Shown here: one piece after another, positions 34,901-47,400 of the stretch | How the letters are laid out: the number at the start of each line of letters is the position of its first letter | Position numbering within the stretch: the first letter of the stretch is position 1 | Notes under the pieces: generated by a model | Told to the model about the DNA's origin: nothing | What the model saw: the letters and a program-made list of their open reading frames with translations, nothing else | Databases searched by the model: none | Assembly (NCBI GenBank): GCA_018350325.1 | Contig: JAEVLN010000021.1 | Coordinates: forward strand, 248,001 to 312,000 | Direction: 5' to 3' | Length of the DNA stretch: 64,000 nt | DNA from: Globodera rostochiensis | Lineage: Eukaryota > Nematoda > Chromadorea > Rhabditida > Heteroderidae | Program-made: the position numbers and the translations under genes

Positions 34901-35471
34901 ATTTTTAAATTAATTAAAACTTATTATTTACTTCTTGCGTTATAAGTAATTTTTTTGAAATTCTAATAGCCTTTCGCTGTGAACGTTCTTTGTATCGATA
35001 TATCTTTAAAGTTTCAAATCTTTACAATTATTTTCTTTCATTCTATGATTAGTCTAAATAAAATTAAAGAAAGAAATCCATTAATTTGTCATTCTTTATA
35101 TTTGTTCTATTTCATAATTTTTGAAATTACCGATCATTTTTTATCATTTGATGTCAGCTGAGAATTAAAATATTTATACAGCATTTTCGCGCTGCAGTTG
35201 CGACAAAATTAGTTTTATACGCAAATATTAGTATTTTTTATTAATGCTAAAAAAAAATTGCATCTATAATTTAATTCGTGGGGTAAATCGTGGACTTCAA
35301 AAGGAATTTACGTTAAAAATTGTTTTAGTTCTATATCAAATTATTGTTTGCAATATCTTTTAGTGTTTAAGTTTTTATTTTTATTTAATCACCTTTATTT
35401 TCTAATCAATAAAAGTATTCGCAAAATTATGGTTAACATATTATTGTGATATGTAAGGGAAAAAGCCCTTC
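34901..35471 (+). other. T-rich domain, inferred plus-sense
   Basis: Short T-rich domain holding the exon candidate at 34970. Nothing else recognised. Confidence 0.35.
34970..35161 (+). CDS. candidate terminal exon, uncharacterised
   Basis: TTTGAAATTCTAATAG is followed in phase 0 by 63 codons to a stop: PFAVNVLCIDISLKFQIFTI, then MISLNKIKERNPLICHSLYL and FEITDHFLSFDVS. Hydrophobic and polar stretches alternate. One hydrophobic segment (residues 15-25) could be membrane-associated. The other frames stop sooner. Orientation agrees with the T-rich domain. Family unknown. Confidence 0.38.
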   Translation, partial: PFAVNVLCIDISLKFQIFTIIFFHSMISLNKIKERNPLICHSLYLFYFIIFEITDHFLSFDVS

Positions 35472-35527
35472 TTTTATAGGCTTTAGAGGGGCGGGGCGAT
35501 TTTATAGGCTTTAGAGGGGCGGGGCGA
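35472..35527. repeat. 28-bp perfect tandem duplication with GC boxes
   Basis: Two identical adjacent copies each contain GGCTTTAGAGGGGCGGGGCG. Each holds GGGGCGGGGC, the classical Sp1/KLF-type GC-box sequence, which is striking in a 22-percent GC window. It lies between a T-rich domain on its left and mostly A-rich DNA on its right. It could be regulatory or just a replication-slippage duplication. Confidence 0.75.
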
Positions 35528-37390
35528 AGCAATTATTTTTAGTACACAATTTGGGTGAATCATCGATTGGGAGGAAAAAGAAAGAAAATATGGATTGGGG
35601 ACAGAGAATGTATCTTTTTTAATGAGCAAAATTTTATATTAATCACAAGAGTTACGCTTGGAAGGTTGCCATAAATAGTTGTCCCAAGGGCATGATATTC
35701 TACTGAAACTTTGTCCGCAATCAAAAAGCTCACAAATATTGATTTATATCAGGGTGACCATCGAACATTTCCAAAAATAAGGACATCAAAGGCAAAAAAT
35801 AATATTTTGGGGTCCGAAATAAGGACATTTTACAAAATTAACAAAAAAATGGTAGAGCCATGAGAAATAAATTAATAAAAAACAATTGATGAATCAAATA
35901 GTATATATAAAAAAAGTGATAATAAAGAAATATTAATCTTGTTTGTTCAGCATCTATTCACCCGTACGAATTTTATTGAGAAAATCAAACATAGCAAATC
36001 CTTTTTAATTTCTCTGTGATTAATATAGTAGCATAGGAATAAACAACAGCAAAAAGCGAAAGATATTTATTTAAAAGTGGAGTATTGAAAACGGCTGTAA
36101 AAATTTTCATACATATTATATTATATTCGTGTATCAAAAAATGAATTGTATGTTTTTAATATTACACAAACTAATATTTTCTATTATCACCAGAGAAATG
36201 CGATCAATAAAAAATTAAATTAAAATATATGAATCGGCTGAAAAAAAACATTCGATAGAAATATAAATGAATGGATCATCTCCCACAGACATTAACAAAT
36301 AAAATAAATCTAAAATGACAAATCGTAAAAATTGCAGAACTTATTATTTTTAAAATAAAAAATCAAATAAAATAAAAATAAATTCAATCAAATAAAAATA
36401 AAAAGGAAAGACTAATAATTCTGTTAAAATATCAAAATTAAAAGACCTAAATTTCATGTATATTATAAATCTAATTTTAAATTATGATTAAAAACAAATT
36501 CTTTAAATTTAAAATTTGCTTTTTAAAGATAAATAAGCATTAGTGCATAAACTTTGCATTTTATTACAAAAATATATTAATTGAAATTAAAAACATTTGT
36601 TCTGACTAATGTAATTAATTAAATCGAAAAAATTAAAATAATTAAGTGATTAAAACGCCTTTTTATTGATAAAATGATATTTAATCATGTAATAATTAAA
36701 TATAACCGAAAATTTCGTTTTTAAATGCATTAAATAGGAGCGTTTAGAAACGTAAAAAATGATGCATTCTGACAATTTTAAGTTAAAGTAAAATAAGAAA
36801 AAATCCTAAAAATCAAACGCTTTAAACTTTGAAATGAAAATTAAATTAAAAAGTTAAATGCCAAATAATTAATTAGAATAAATAAAAGGTACAAATTAAA
36901 TCTAACAAACAAATAAGTTCAACTGTCAAAAACGATTGTTATGAAGCTTCTGGAGTGCAGTGGTTTTATGGATGCGAACCACACCAAGCACGTCAATTAC
37001 ATAACTTCGGTTCCCTATAAAAATAATGGAAATCTACGCGCTCATTGAAATTCCAAAATAAGTCTAAAAATTATAAATTAGATTATATAAAATCTATTTA
37101 TATACATTTAATAGAAATTACAAATTTTAAGTTGTTATTTTGAATTCAGCAAAAAGAATTTAAATAAATCATAATTAGTAAGTTTTTTAATAATAAAAAC
37201 ATTAAAAAAATTATCTTGGCATTTAAAAAAAATCAAAAATTTAAGAAACCCATTATATTCAAAGATAAAACCAAACACAACTTTAATACAAATGCTTTTA
37301 TTGAGAGTATTCCAAACGACAGTTAAACAATTTAGTCATAATTAATTTTAACACCTTAAAGTTAGCTTTAAATTAACAAAAAAATTTTTT
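35528..37390 (-). other. A-rich domain, inferred minus-sense
   Basis: Mostly A-rich. At 35749 CAGGGTGACCATCG followed by repeated ATAAGGACAT resembles a hAT-type transposon edge, but no opposite end is visible. Holds the exon candidate at 36926. Confidence 0.35.
36926..37014 (-). CDS. candidate terminal exon, uncharacterised
   Basis: On the minus strand the acceptor TTTCCATTATTTTTATAG is excellent. After 2 bases it is open for 28 codons, NRSYVIDVLGVVRIHKTTAL then QKLHNNRF and a stop. The other two frames stop at codons 6 and 7. The peptide has balanced composition and the orientation matches the domain. The piece GGTTCGCATCC inside it resembles a polymerase III B box, but no A box accompanies it. 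Family unknown. Confidence 0.45.
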
Positions 37391-37394
37391 AATA

Positions 37395-37990
37395 TTAGTT
37401 ATTGTAACTTTTTTTGGTAAAAATTTAATTGCCGACCGAGTTCATTTGCACATCGTTGAACAACGCTAGTTTAACGCGTGGAATAAATTCAAAATTCCGC
37501 TTTTAAATATTACACTTTGCTCTTCATTTTACAATTTATAACCAGATTTTACTTATATTTTGTTGTGTGTACGTCCTAAAATCAATTTTAGTTTTTTTAT
37601 TAACATCGAACATTTTACTTACATAGTATTTAAATTGATTGTAACTTTTTTTGGTAAGAATTTTTATGCTGTGACTTTAAATAAGAATCATTCGTTTAAC
37701 GCGCGGAATAATTCAAAATTCCGCTTTTAAATTTTACACATTGCTCGTTATTTTACAATTTGTACAAATTTTTTAATATTGTTATTTGATTTTCAAATCA
37801 TATCATACGTATTTTTAAAAATTATAATAAGAGGGCTGATGAAGGGCCGCGAACATACATCATGCGCAGCCTATGTGGTCTTGGGGTGGTGCTGTCTCCA
37901 ATCTATCTTATGTAAGACCGATAACATAACATAAGAACAAGCAATTACTAGACTTTACTTATATTTTGTAGGGTGTACGTCCTAATAATT
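37395..37990. repeat. diverged duplication with an insertion in copy 2
   Basis: TTGTAACTTTTTTTGGTAA at 37401 recurs at 37643. CAAAATTCCGCTTTTAAAT at 37491 recurs at 37716. ACTTATATTTTGT...GTACGTCCTAA at 37551 recurs at 37957. Spacing rises from about 240 to about 405 bp between the blocks, so copy 2 gained about 165 bp. That insert is GC-richer (37835-37925) and ends in AACATAACATAAG, like a LINE or SINE tail. Confidence 0.5.
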
Positions 37991-40500
37991 GTTATGTGTA
38001 ATTAAAAAATAACAAGTAAAATCTACTTAAATTAATTAAAATATGCTTTAAAATTTTTGATATCAAAGAAATTATTCGACGACTATCGGTCCGTCACACT
38101 ATTATTATATTTTATAAATATATTATCAAAAACAAATTATTCTTTAACCTTTTCTCACATGAATAGTAATTCAATAAATTAGAATTTTATTTACGGACAA
38201 AATTATAATTCTATTCAATTTTGTAGTTACCTTTTTTAAATAGAATCTAGGCCGCAAATTCAGCATTAGTTTTACAAATATTTTGTTTTGCATCTTTTCT
38301 ATTTTAATATCTTTAAAGTTTATGTTTTAAAATTTTTGGGGTATTTTATTATTAAAATAAAAAATTATAAATAAAGTCGTTTTTGATTTTAAATATAGGG
38401 AATTAAACAAATTTAATCAAAATTAATTTAAATCGGGCATAGTTTCGTTTGTTAACTTTTTATACACTTGTTTTATGAGTATATGTATTTTTCTATCGAG
38501 TAACATAAAAGAAATGTTTCTCAACTCAATTATTTTTAGTCTCAGTTTATTGAATTTAGCCACAGGCAACGAAACCTTTTAGTTTCACACTAATTAAATT
38601 TCGTAGAAATCCCGAGTGTTAAGTGAAGGATTGGAATAATATTTATTTGAAATTTAACTGTGTTTTGGTTATTTCTTCATGTTACAATTAAATATTTTTA
38701 TGTTTTAAAAAGGGTCTGAGTCGTGTCCCCTTTGGAACACTTTTATAATTATTACTTATATGATTTATTTGTTTAGAATTGATATATGAAGTTTTCTTAG
38801 TATAGTTTAGTTTTTAATATTATAATATTCGAAGCGCAGAATATGACTTCGGCGGGATTTTATCTCGCGTGCACAAGAGATTAGTCATCCTTCTTTGCCT
38901 TATCAGTTGGTTGCTTCATTAACTTGTTTATTCCATTTTTTTTAATCTCATAGTTTTAAACATGCATATCAATTAAGAATTATGCGGAATTTAAATGCTT
39001 TTTTATTTTACAAAATGATTTTATTTCGCTTTTGATTTCCGATCATGGCATCAACTTTAGTCGCTGCTTCCTGATCAACAATTCAAATCGTTTATTACAG
39101 TTAAAAAATGACTGTGTGTTTTACAACTCCGCAATAGAAATATAAAAATTCATTACGGGACGATTGCGCCGATCACAACATTGCTTGTTATCTTGCTCAC
39201 TTTTTGTTTGTTTTAGGGCATTCATTGTACTTTGTTTCACCTTTATTATTTAGTTTATTATTTTTAATTTTAATTTCATTGTTTACGCTTGTCACAACAA
39301 GAACTCGAATAATATTTAATATTTTCAATTATTTTTAAATTAATTATTTTAAGTGTTTATTTGATTTTAGCGTTTTTAAGTCGGGAATAAAATTTTGATT
39401 TAAAATTTTAATATTTATTTATCGCAAAATAAAAATCCAGATATTAATATAAATGTTGATCATGAATTTCTGTCCTTTTTTGAAATTTAAGTCGTTTTAG
39501 ATTTATAATTTTTTTACTTCTATTAAAAAACTGCTCAAAAGAACTAAAAGCCTTTTGAAGAATTAAAATCCTTATTACTCTGTTGGACTTTTTATCTTGG
39601 TGCTTGCGAAGGAGTGTTGTCCAAATTGCCAAAGGTGAATAAATAAACAAATTCCCCAATAAGTTTAAAACTGTTGTCAACCTTTTTGTTTTGTATTTTG
39701 TCGCATTATAATAGATTTAAATCTTTTTTTAGTTCATATCAATAATAGAGTGTTGGCATTTATATTTATAAATATATTTTTCTGGTTTATATTGAACTTT
39801 ATAAAGCTGTATGTTTAGTAATTTTTTGAAATTGCGTCCAAAAAAAATTGGTTGTGCTTCAATATAGAAGTAAATTCTAGATAGGCAATCTATTGGTAGT
39901 TTTTTTATTATTTATATATTCTCATAGAATTCATTTTCTAATTTTTATTTTCATAATTACATTGAGAAAATTTTATATATTAATTATTATTTATAGTATA
40001 AAAATATATTATTTCTTATAGAATTAAACCATTTGCTTGGAATCTAATCAATGATGTTTTTAATTTTATTTAAATATCAAAGACTTGTTATTGTTTTTGC
40101 CGCTGCCGCTTTTTCTTTTCATTTTTTTTTATTCTTTTCAGATTGTTATTATGCTTTTTATTAAATTTTTTTAAAAGGTTCGATTTATTATTTGCTTTTA
40201 TGGCTTTAGTTTTTGTTAATTTTGAATATTTATCGATTAAGATTGCTGTTTTAAAACTGATTATTTTCTAGTTGATCTATTAATTTTTGGTTTTGCATTT
40301 TCTCATGTAAAGTCAAGCCTTTATGTTTTAGAAAAAGTAATAACGATCAATTTTTAATTTTAAAACAATATTAGAAAAAATAAATTCTTCTGTGTATAAA
40401 TTTGATAATTATTCAATCTGAATCCTTTCTTAGGTAATAATTGTTATAAAGACAGTCTTTTTTGCACTCCTGAGTCTTTCTTTTACCTTCTTTTCCGCAG

Positions 40501-40704
40501 CTTTTTATCGAATTATTTTGTTACAAATTTGGTTTTCATAACTCGGTCTTTGGAATTTATGTCGCTACAAAAAACCAACGAAATAAACAATTTTTATTGC
40601 TAATTCTAATAATTTTTTTTAATATAAAAATAAAGAAATTGCCCTTTTTAAAATTTATTAGGATGCATTGTTTGAGTTTTTATAATAAAAAAATTTCGTT
40701 GTAA
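40501..40704 (+). CDS. candidate terminal exon, membrane-type
   Basis: CTTTTACCTTCTTTTCCGCAG is among the best acceptors in the window. Directly after it, in phase, 67 codons are open: LFIELFCYKFGFHNSVFGIY, then VATKNQRNKQFLLLILIIFF, a basic NIKIKKLP stretch, and a stop. A GTAATA donor overlaps the stop (40701), so the exon may be internal. One hydrophobic segment (residues 31-40) could be a short membrane anchor. Family unknown. Confidence 0.42.
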   Translation, partial: LFIELFCYKFGFHNSVFGIYVATKNQRNKQFLLLILIIFFNIKIKKLPFLKFIRMHCLSFYNKKISL

Positions 40705-41046
40705 TATCAGTTTACTAATTAAAATGTTTTACTGATTTTGGCATTTTTTAAATAAAATCGATAATGCATACTTATATTCAAGTCATTTTTTATTCTTTTA
40801 ATACATTTTGCACCGTCTATATCAAAAATTCCTAAAAATTACTTGTATTTTGACGGATTATATTTAATTGCAAGTTCAGAATATTTATAAAAAAATTTAT
40901 GAATAATTAGAAATAATATATTTAACATTAAATGAATTATTTTGTACGCATAGTATTAGTATTTCAAAGAATTTTTAACTTGCAAGTCAATCATTTTCAA
41001 TTTAAAACGGTTCTTCTTAATTATTAACAGTAGTGATAGCAACGTC

Positions 41047-41095
41047 CAAAATATTTTATAATTTTATTGGAAAAATCGGCCAAATTGTAGGTTTG
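41047..41095 (+). repeat. 50-bp direct repeat, copy 1
   Basis: AAAATATTTTATAATTTTAT followed by AAATCGGCCAAATTGTAGGTT recurs at 41432-41481 with about four differences. Both copies end in TTGTAG/GTTTG. Possibly a duplicated intron segment. Confidence 0.6.
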
Positions 41096-41247
41096 TTAAT
41101 TTTTTTTTTGTGAGCGAGTTTTTCATAATCTTTTCGGGCCTTTCCCACAACATTTGTTCAGCTTTAAATTTCGTTCATTTTAAATCTTGTTTGAATGTAA
41201 TTTATTTTGTTTGCACCCTTTTTATAAATGATTAAAGGCCTGTTTAG

Positions 41248-41309
41248 CAATAATGGCTAATTTGATGCACCAGTATGTTTGGTTCCGTGAACTATCCTTT
41301 GGCTGCCTT
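41248..41309 (+). CDS. candidate exon A of a two-exon chain
   Basis: TTAAAGGCCTGTTTAG precedes the segment and CTT/GTAATT follows it. Two of three frames stop within three codons. The third reads IMANLMHQYVWFRELSFGCL and ends on a codon boundary, the phase in which the next exon (41815) starts, 505 bp on. It contains two ATGs that could be starts. Family unknown. Confidence 0.42.
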
Positions 41310-41431
41310 GTAATTTTTTTGCCGTTTGTGTAATTTATACTACGATTTATTATAGCGAGTTGTATGAGTAAATTCGTTTGTTAAAATATTCTTTAGATCT
41401 CTAAAACTTGGTATAATTTTAACACATACTT

Positions 41432-41481
41432 CAAAAATATTTTATAGTTTTATTGAAAAAATCGGCCAAATTGTAGGTTTG
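41432..41481 (+). repeat. 50-bp direct repeat, copy 2
   Basis: Partner of 41047-41095, 385 bp downstream. Confidence 0.6.
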
Positions 41482-41814
41482 ATTTTTTTTTCATTCTAAT
41501 GGATTCTCAACATTGTTAAATCTTGAAATTAACAAACAATTTTTGAATTTACATAAATTATTTAATAATTCGCTCTGGCTCGGGTGATACCAAACTTAAT
41601 ATTTTTTTTATTTATAAAATTTAGTGTTGAAATTGGTTACAAAAATATTTATTGTAATAAAATTTATGTATAAGCTATAAGCTAATTCGTTCGATTTATC
41701 GTTCAAACTGTAAGTAAATGCTGAATTGTTACTCATTTTTTATTTTAATTAGTTGGTGTTTTAACTTTTTTTGTCCGTTATTATGCTGATTTTTTTTTGT
41801 CACCATAAATTCAG

Positions 41815-41874
41815 ACTGCACTGATTCCTGTGACAAATTTCCGTTCGTTTCGCTTTGATTTATCAAACTTATAA
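41815..41874 (+). CDS. candidate exon B (terminal) of a two-exon chain
   Basis: TTTGTCACCATAAATTCAG is followed in phase 0 by TALIPVTNFRSFRFDLSNL and a stop. It continues the frame of the exon at 41248. An alternative frame (CTDSCDKFPFVSL) is also open, so the assignment leans on phase agreement. Confidence 0.4.
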   Translation, partial: TALIPVTNFRSFRFDLSNL

Positions 41875-43073
41875 AGTTTTAACTTTTATCAATCATTTAA
41901 AATGATTAATATTAATTTGGGTAAATTTGTTTTAATTTTCAATATAAAATTATTTTTACTTATGTAAATTGTTTTCTTGAAAAAACATTCAGCCATCATT
42001 TTTAGCATAAATTAGCCATTTTCCGAATCGTTTGAAAAAATTTTAAATAGAATACAAAATTCTTTTATTTATGCTTAAGAAACTTTTTTTCGTATTTAAA
42101 GTAAAAAATTAGTTTTTAGTTTTATTGAGTTTGTTTTTTTAAATTTTATTTTTTGGTTGAAAATTTAAATATAGTATTTTTTATAAAAGGTGATCAAACT
42201 ATTATGAAAAAATTTATTTATATACCTATATTATTGAAACATTTACCTAGAGTATATAATTTTTTTCATAAACAAACGTTAATAAATTAAAATTTTCAAA
42301 AAAAGACTTTTAAATAACTGAATTAACAAAATAATAAATCTTTAGTTTTTGGTCAAAAATATTTAACACGACTTTTATTCTTTTTGATTTATCAGTAACT
42401 CATGCTGTCAAATTGGAGCGCCAATGAATTTGAAAGTTTATAAAGCTAACACATATGTGCATCAAAAAAAAACGTATTTAATAATCAAATACAAATATTA
42501 GCAAAAAGAGCTAAATAAGCAAAGTATAAGATTTAAAAAATCTTGCATAATAAAACAAACGTTTAATATTTAATGATATGAATTTTTGGATTATACGTTA
42601 ATAAATAGGGATGGGATTTATATGCACATAAAATCTTTAAAAATGCGCATAAAATATGTATCAAAAATTGTAAAATATGCACTTTTCAGAAATGTTATTT
42701 AAAATTAGTTTTTGTTTAGGTTCATCAATACTTATTGCGTAATAAAAGATATTTGAAAATATGAGTTTAAAAAATACTTAATTATTTATTATCTTATTTA
42801 AATTTTTACAAAAATTATAAAATAATTTATGAATAAAAAAGAGATAATAATCATTTTTTGATCATACATGTATATTACTTTTTTTATATGTAAAATTGCT
42901 AAACGATTACTTTTAATATAAAAGAAAATTTTTCTAAATGCGCTTTTTTTATTTTGTTTTTATTTAGGGTTTTGATTTTTTACCAGTTGTGTTTTTTATA
43001 ATAGCCAGTTCTGAGCAACAATTCACCGGCATATTAATTAAAATTAATATTATTTAATAATACCTTTTTGTAG

Positions 43074-43187
43074 TTCTTTAAAAGTAATTACAACTTGGTC
43101 TTGAGGATTTTGGAACTCTACCCTTTCGATGACCACCGCATTTTCGATGATGACCGCCGTTGCCCGCTCGTGGGCTTCGGCGATTAG
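43074..43187 (+). CDS. candidate terminal exon, acidic, uncharacterised
   Basis: The acceptor AATACCTTTTTGTAG is followed directly by FFKSNYNLVLRILELYPFDD, then HRIFDDDRRCPLVGFGD and a stop (37 residues). Codons vary at the third base and residues are well mixed. The reverse strand has its own open frame (AHERATAVIIENAVVIERV) with an acceptor TTACTCTTGCAG and donor GTATTA, so the strand is not certain. The domain orientation favours plus. Family unknown. Confidence 0.4.
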   Translation, partial: FFKSNYNLVLRILELYPFDDHRIFDDDRRCPLVGFGD

Positions 43188-43480
43188 TTGCTGCTGCAAG
43201 AGTAATTTCTGTTAATATTTGATAATTTTTCCTCCTTTTTGGAATATTTTTGCGCGTATCAGCCTTTGTACTGACGATTTATTTTCAATTTATAATTATT
43301 TTTGATTATAAAAGTATTCTAACATTTAAAAAGACAAATTTATTTGTTTATCATTTCATGGACTTTCATAATTACATTAATTTAAATTTGTTTTACTTTT
43401 TTATCATTAAAATTATTATTATTTAAGTAATTTTATCAAATTTTAAAATAGAATATTTTCAATCATGTTAAATATTTGTT

Positions 43481-44462
43481 TATGTATATTATATTTAATA
43501 AAAACATTAAACAATCAAAAAAGAAACGATAATTAAAAAAATTATTAAGGAAAAGAAAAAGATTAAATATATATAATCGTGAGATTTATCAAATTGGCAA
43601 TCGCTAAAGAAAAGCAAAAAAATAATAAAAAATCAACATGTTACTACAAAAATCATTTAAATTCAAAAGTTATTAATTAAAAAATTACCAAAGGATAATA
43701 AAAAATATTTAAAATCGGTTATATATTTAAATAATAATCAATTAAATTTTATAAATAAAGCAGATATGCTTTTTGGCAAAAATCAAGCAGGCATCATACG
43801 ACTTCTTCTATAGGGCGACCGAAACGCCTAGACAACTAATTTTCACTTTTATTTTATTATGTTCAAATTTTTATTGTTCGAAAATAATTTAGAATTTTAT
43901 TTTTTTATTTTGATGCAAAAGCGTTTTTTATGAAATTGCTTGTTTATTAAATGATCCATTTGTTATTTTATACAAAAGTATTTAAATCTATTTGTGTTTT
44001 AGATATTGACATATGTGATTAGTTACATTATTTTAATTATTTTTACCAACCCGATGCTGCGCTCAACAGGCGACATTCCTCGTGCATTGCAACATCCCCA
44101 GAAATTTTTTTTGAAGCGCTTTATGTTTTCATTTTACTAACATTAATTTGTATTTAACCGATGTGCTCGTCTACCATGCTTTCAAATTTTTAACATTACA
44201 TACAAAAATAAATATCGGATAATAAATAAAATTATTTAGAATATTAATATTGGAAACAATGATCTAGTGTTTTATTAAAAAGAACCATTGTCATTTTTGT
44301 TTTTGCATTCGAGTATAATTTTATTTTACTATACTTTTTTTTAACGAAAACTCATTATTTATTTTCCTTAAATTGAGTAGTAAATGGGCTTAATAAAATT
44401 TTACTTAAACCATCTTTTCGGCATATTTCTTTTTTTTAATGAATTTATACTCTTTGTATTTG
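43481..44462. other. AT-rich left flank of the satellite
   Basis: A-rich to about 43790, then T-rich. A small GC-richer island lies at 44045-44100. No gene recognised. Confidence 0.4.
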
Positions 44463-47400
44463 TTTTATTATATTATATATTCAAAAATTAAAATCTAAAT
44501 AAATATTTTAAATAATTAATTATTTATATAATTAAATTTTATATTAATTCTAAACAAATTAATCATTCTATTTAAATAAATTTATTATTAAAAATTTTAT
44601 ATTCATAAAAATGAATAAATTAATTATATAAAATGCATTGATTAATAATTTAACTTTATAATTTAATTATTTTTTAAAATATTATAATTAAAAAATTAAA
44701 ATATTCAATAATAATAATTAAAAATAATTAGAACTTGATAAACAAAATTATATTTTTTACATAACTGTTTAATCGAGCAAAGTGTTACATTAAAAAACAT
44801 AAAGTTAAAAAAAATAATAAAAAAATTAAAATTGAAATGTTAATACAATAAAACAAAATTTTCTAAATTATTTTAATTAATCTAAAATTAATGATTATAA
44901 ATATATAATTTTTATTAAAAATGATTATATTTTTAATATCTATTAGTATTTTTAAATTGATTTTAATTAATCTTAGTGAATGTTAATCAAATATATTTTT
45001 GATAAAAATGTATATGTAAATTTATAAAAGTTTTGTTAAATTATTATAATTTATATTGATATTATTTTATAATTATAATAAAATAAAACTTAATTATTAA
45101 AATATTTTAATTAATAAAATTTTAAAAATGTAACATATCTATTTTTAGAAGAGTTAAAATTAAAATCAATCTTTTAAAATTTTCTTTTATTTTAATTATT
45201 TAAAAACTATTTAAAAATTTATTAAATCAATAAAATAAATTATTTATATTTTTACATAAAATATTAATTATTTTTATATGACTTTTGTTATAACTAAAAT
45301 TTTTGTTAATAATAATATATTTAAATAATTATTACAAAATAATTACATTAAAAAATTTAAAACTATTTGTTTATTTGCTTCGTTATAATTTATAATTAAT
45401 TTAATTATAAAAAAATATTAATAATATTTCATATTATACATTAATTAAATTGAACGTGAAGTTAACACATTATTCTTTCAAATAATTTATATTCATAAAA
45501 TAAATGTGTTGGCTGGGTTTGGGTTATATTATAATTTTTCTAATTGAATATAATTTTAAAATATTCATATATTTTGTTCAAAATAAAAAATATTAACAGT
45601 TAATTTAAAAATTATTTTGTTTAATTTTAGATTTTAATTACTCAAACTGTCTATCTTTTTTTTTTTATTATATTATATATTCAAAAATTAAAATCTAAAT
45701 AAATATTTTAAATAATTAATTATTTATATAATTAAATTTTATATTAATTCTAAACAAATTAATCATTCTATTTAAATAAATTTATTATTAAAAATTTTAT
45801 ATTCATAAAAATGAATAAATTAATTATATAAAATGCATTGATTAATAATTTAACTTTATAATTTAATTATTTTTTAAAATATTATAATTAAAAAATTAAA
45901 ATATTCAATAATAATAATTAAAAATAATTAGAACTTGATAAACAAAATTATATTTTTTACATAACTGTTTAATCGAGCAAAGTGTTACATTAAAAAACAT
46001 AAAGTTAAAAAAAATAATAAAAAAATTAAAATTGAAATGTTAATACAATAAAACAAAATTTTCTAAATTATTTTAATTAATCTAAAATTAATGATTATAA
46101 ATATATAATTTTTATTAAAAATGATTATATTTTTAATATCTATTAGTATTTTTAAATTGATTTTAATTAATCTTAGTGAATGTTAATCAAATATATTTTT
46201 GATAAAAATGTATATGTAAATTTATAAAAGTTTTGTTAAATTATTATAATTTATATTGATATTATTTTATAATTATAATAAAATAAAACTTAATTATTAA
46301 AATATTTTAATTAATAAAATTTTAAAAATGTAACATATCTATTTTTAGAAGAGTTAAAATTAAAATCAATCTTTTAAAATTTTCTTTTATTTTAATTATT
46401 TAAAAACTATTTAAAAATTTATTAAATCAATAAAATAAATTATTTATATTTTTACATAAAATATTAATTATTTTTATATGACTTTTGTTATAACTAAAAT
46501 TTTTGTTAATAATAATATATTTAAATAATTATTACAAAATAATTACATTAAAAAATTTAAAACTATTTGTTTATTTGCTTCGTTATAATTTATAATTAAT
46601 TTAATTATAAAAAAATATTAATAATATTTCATATTATACATTAATTAAATTGAACGTGAAGTTAACACATTATTCTTTCAAATAATTTATATTCATAAAA
46701 TAAATGTGTTGGCTGGGTTTGGGTTATATTATAATTTTTCTAATTGAATATAATTTTAAAATATTCATATATTTTGTTCAAAATAAAAAATATTAACAGT
46801 TAATTTAAAAATTATTTTGTTTAATTTTAGATTTTAATTACTCAAACTGTCTATCTTTTTTTTTTTATTATATTATATATTCAAAAATTAAAATCTAAAT
46901 AAATATTTTAAATAATTAATTATTTATATAATTAAATTTTATATTAATTCTAAACAAATTAATCATTCTATTTAAATAAATTTATTATTAAAAATTTTAT
47001 ATTCATAAAAATGAATAAATTAATTATATAAAATGCATTGATTAATAATTTAACTTTATAATTTAATTATTTTTTAAAATATTATAATTAAAAAATTAAA
47101 ATATTCAATAATAATAATTAAAAATAATTAGAACTTGATAAACAAAATTATATTTTTTACATAACTGTTTAATCGAGCAAAGTGTTACATTAAAAAACAT
47201 AAAGTTAAAAAAAATAATAAAAAAATTAAAATTGAAATGTTAATACAATAAAACAAAATTTTCTAAATTATTTTAATTAATCTAAAATTAATGATTATAA
47301 ATATATAATTTTTATTAAAAATGATTATATTTTTAATATCTATTAGTATTTTTAAATTGATTTTAATTAATCTTAGTGAATGTTAATCAAATATATTTTT

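Larger units (their letters stand above)
37391..43480 (+). other. T-rich domain, inferred plus-sense
   Basis: The second longest T-rich domain, with an A-rich pocket at 42230-42850. Besides the called exons, 39100-39300 holds a diverged copy of the 26.2-kb segment with TTTTAG/GGCATTCATTGTAC. A minus frame of 78 codons at 39444-39680 (RKHQDKKSNRVIRILILQK) runs against the domain and is left uncalled. Confidence 0.4.

Noticed and set aside
39444..39680. 78-codon minus frame with RKHQDKKSNRVIRIL
   Set aside because: The peptide looks reasonable, but it opposes the T-rich domain, lacks ATG and splice sites, and has no family match, so it was not called.
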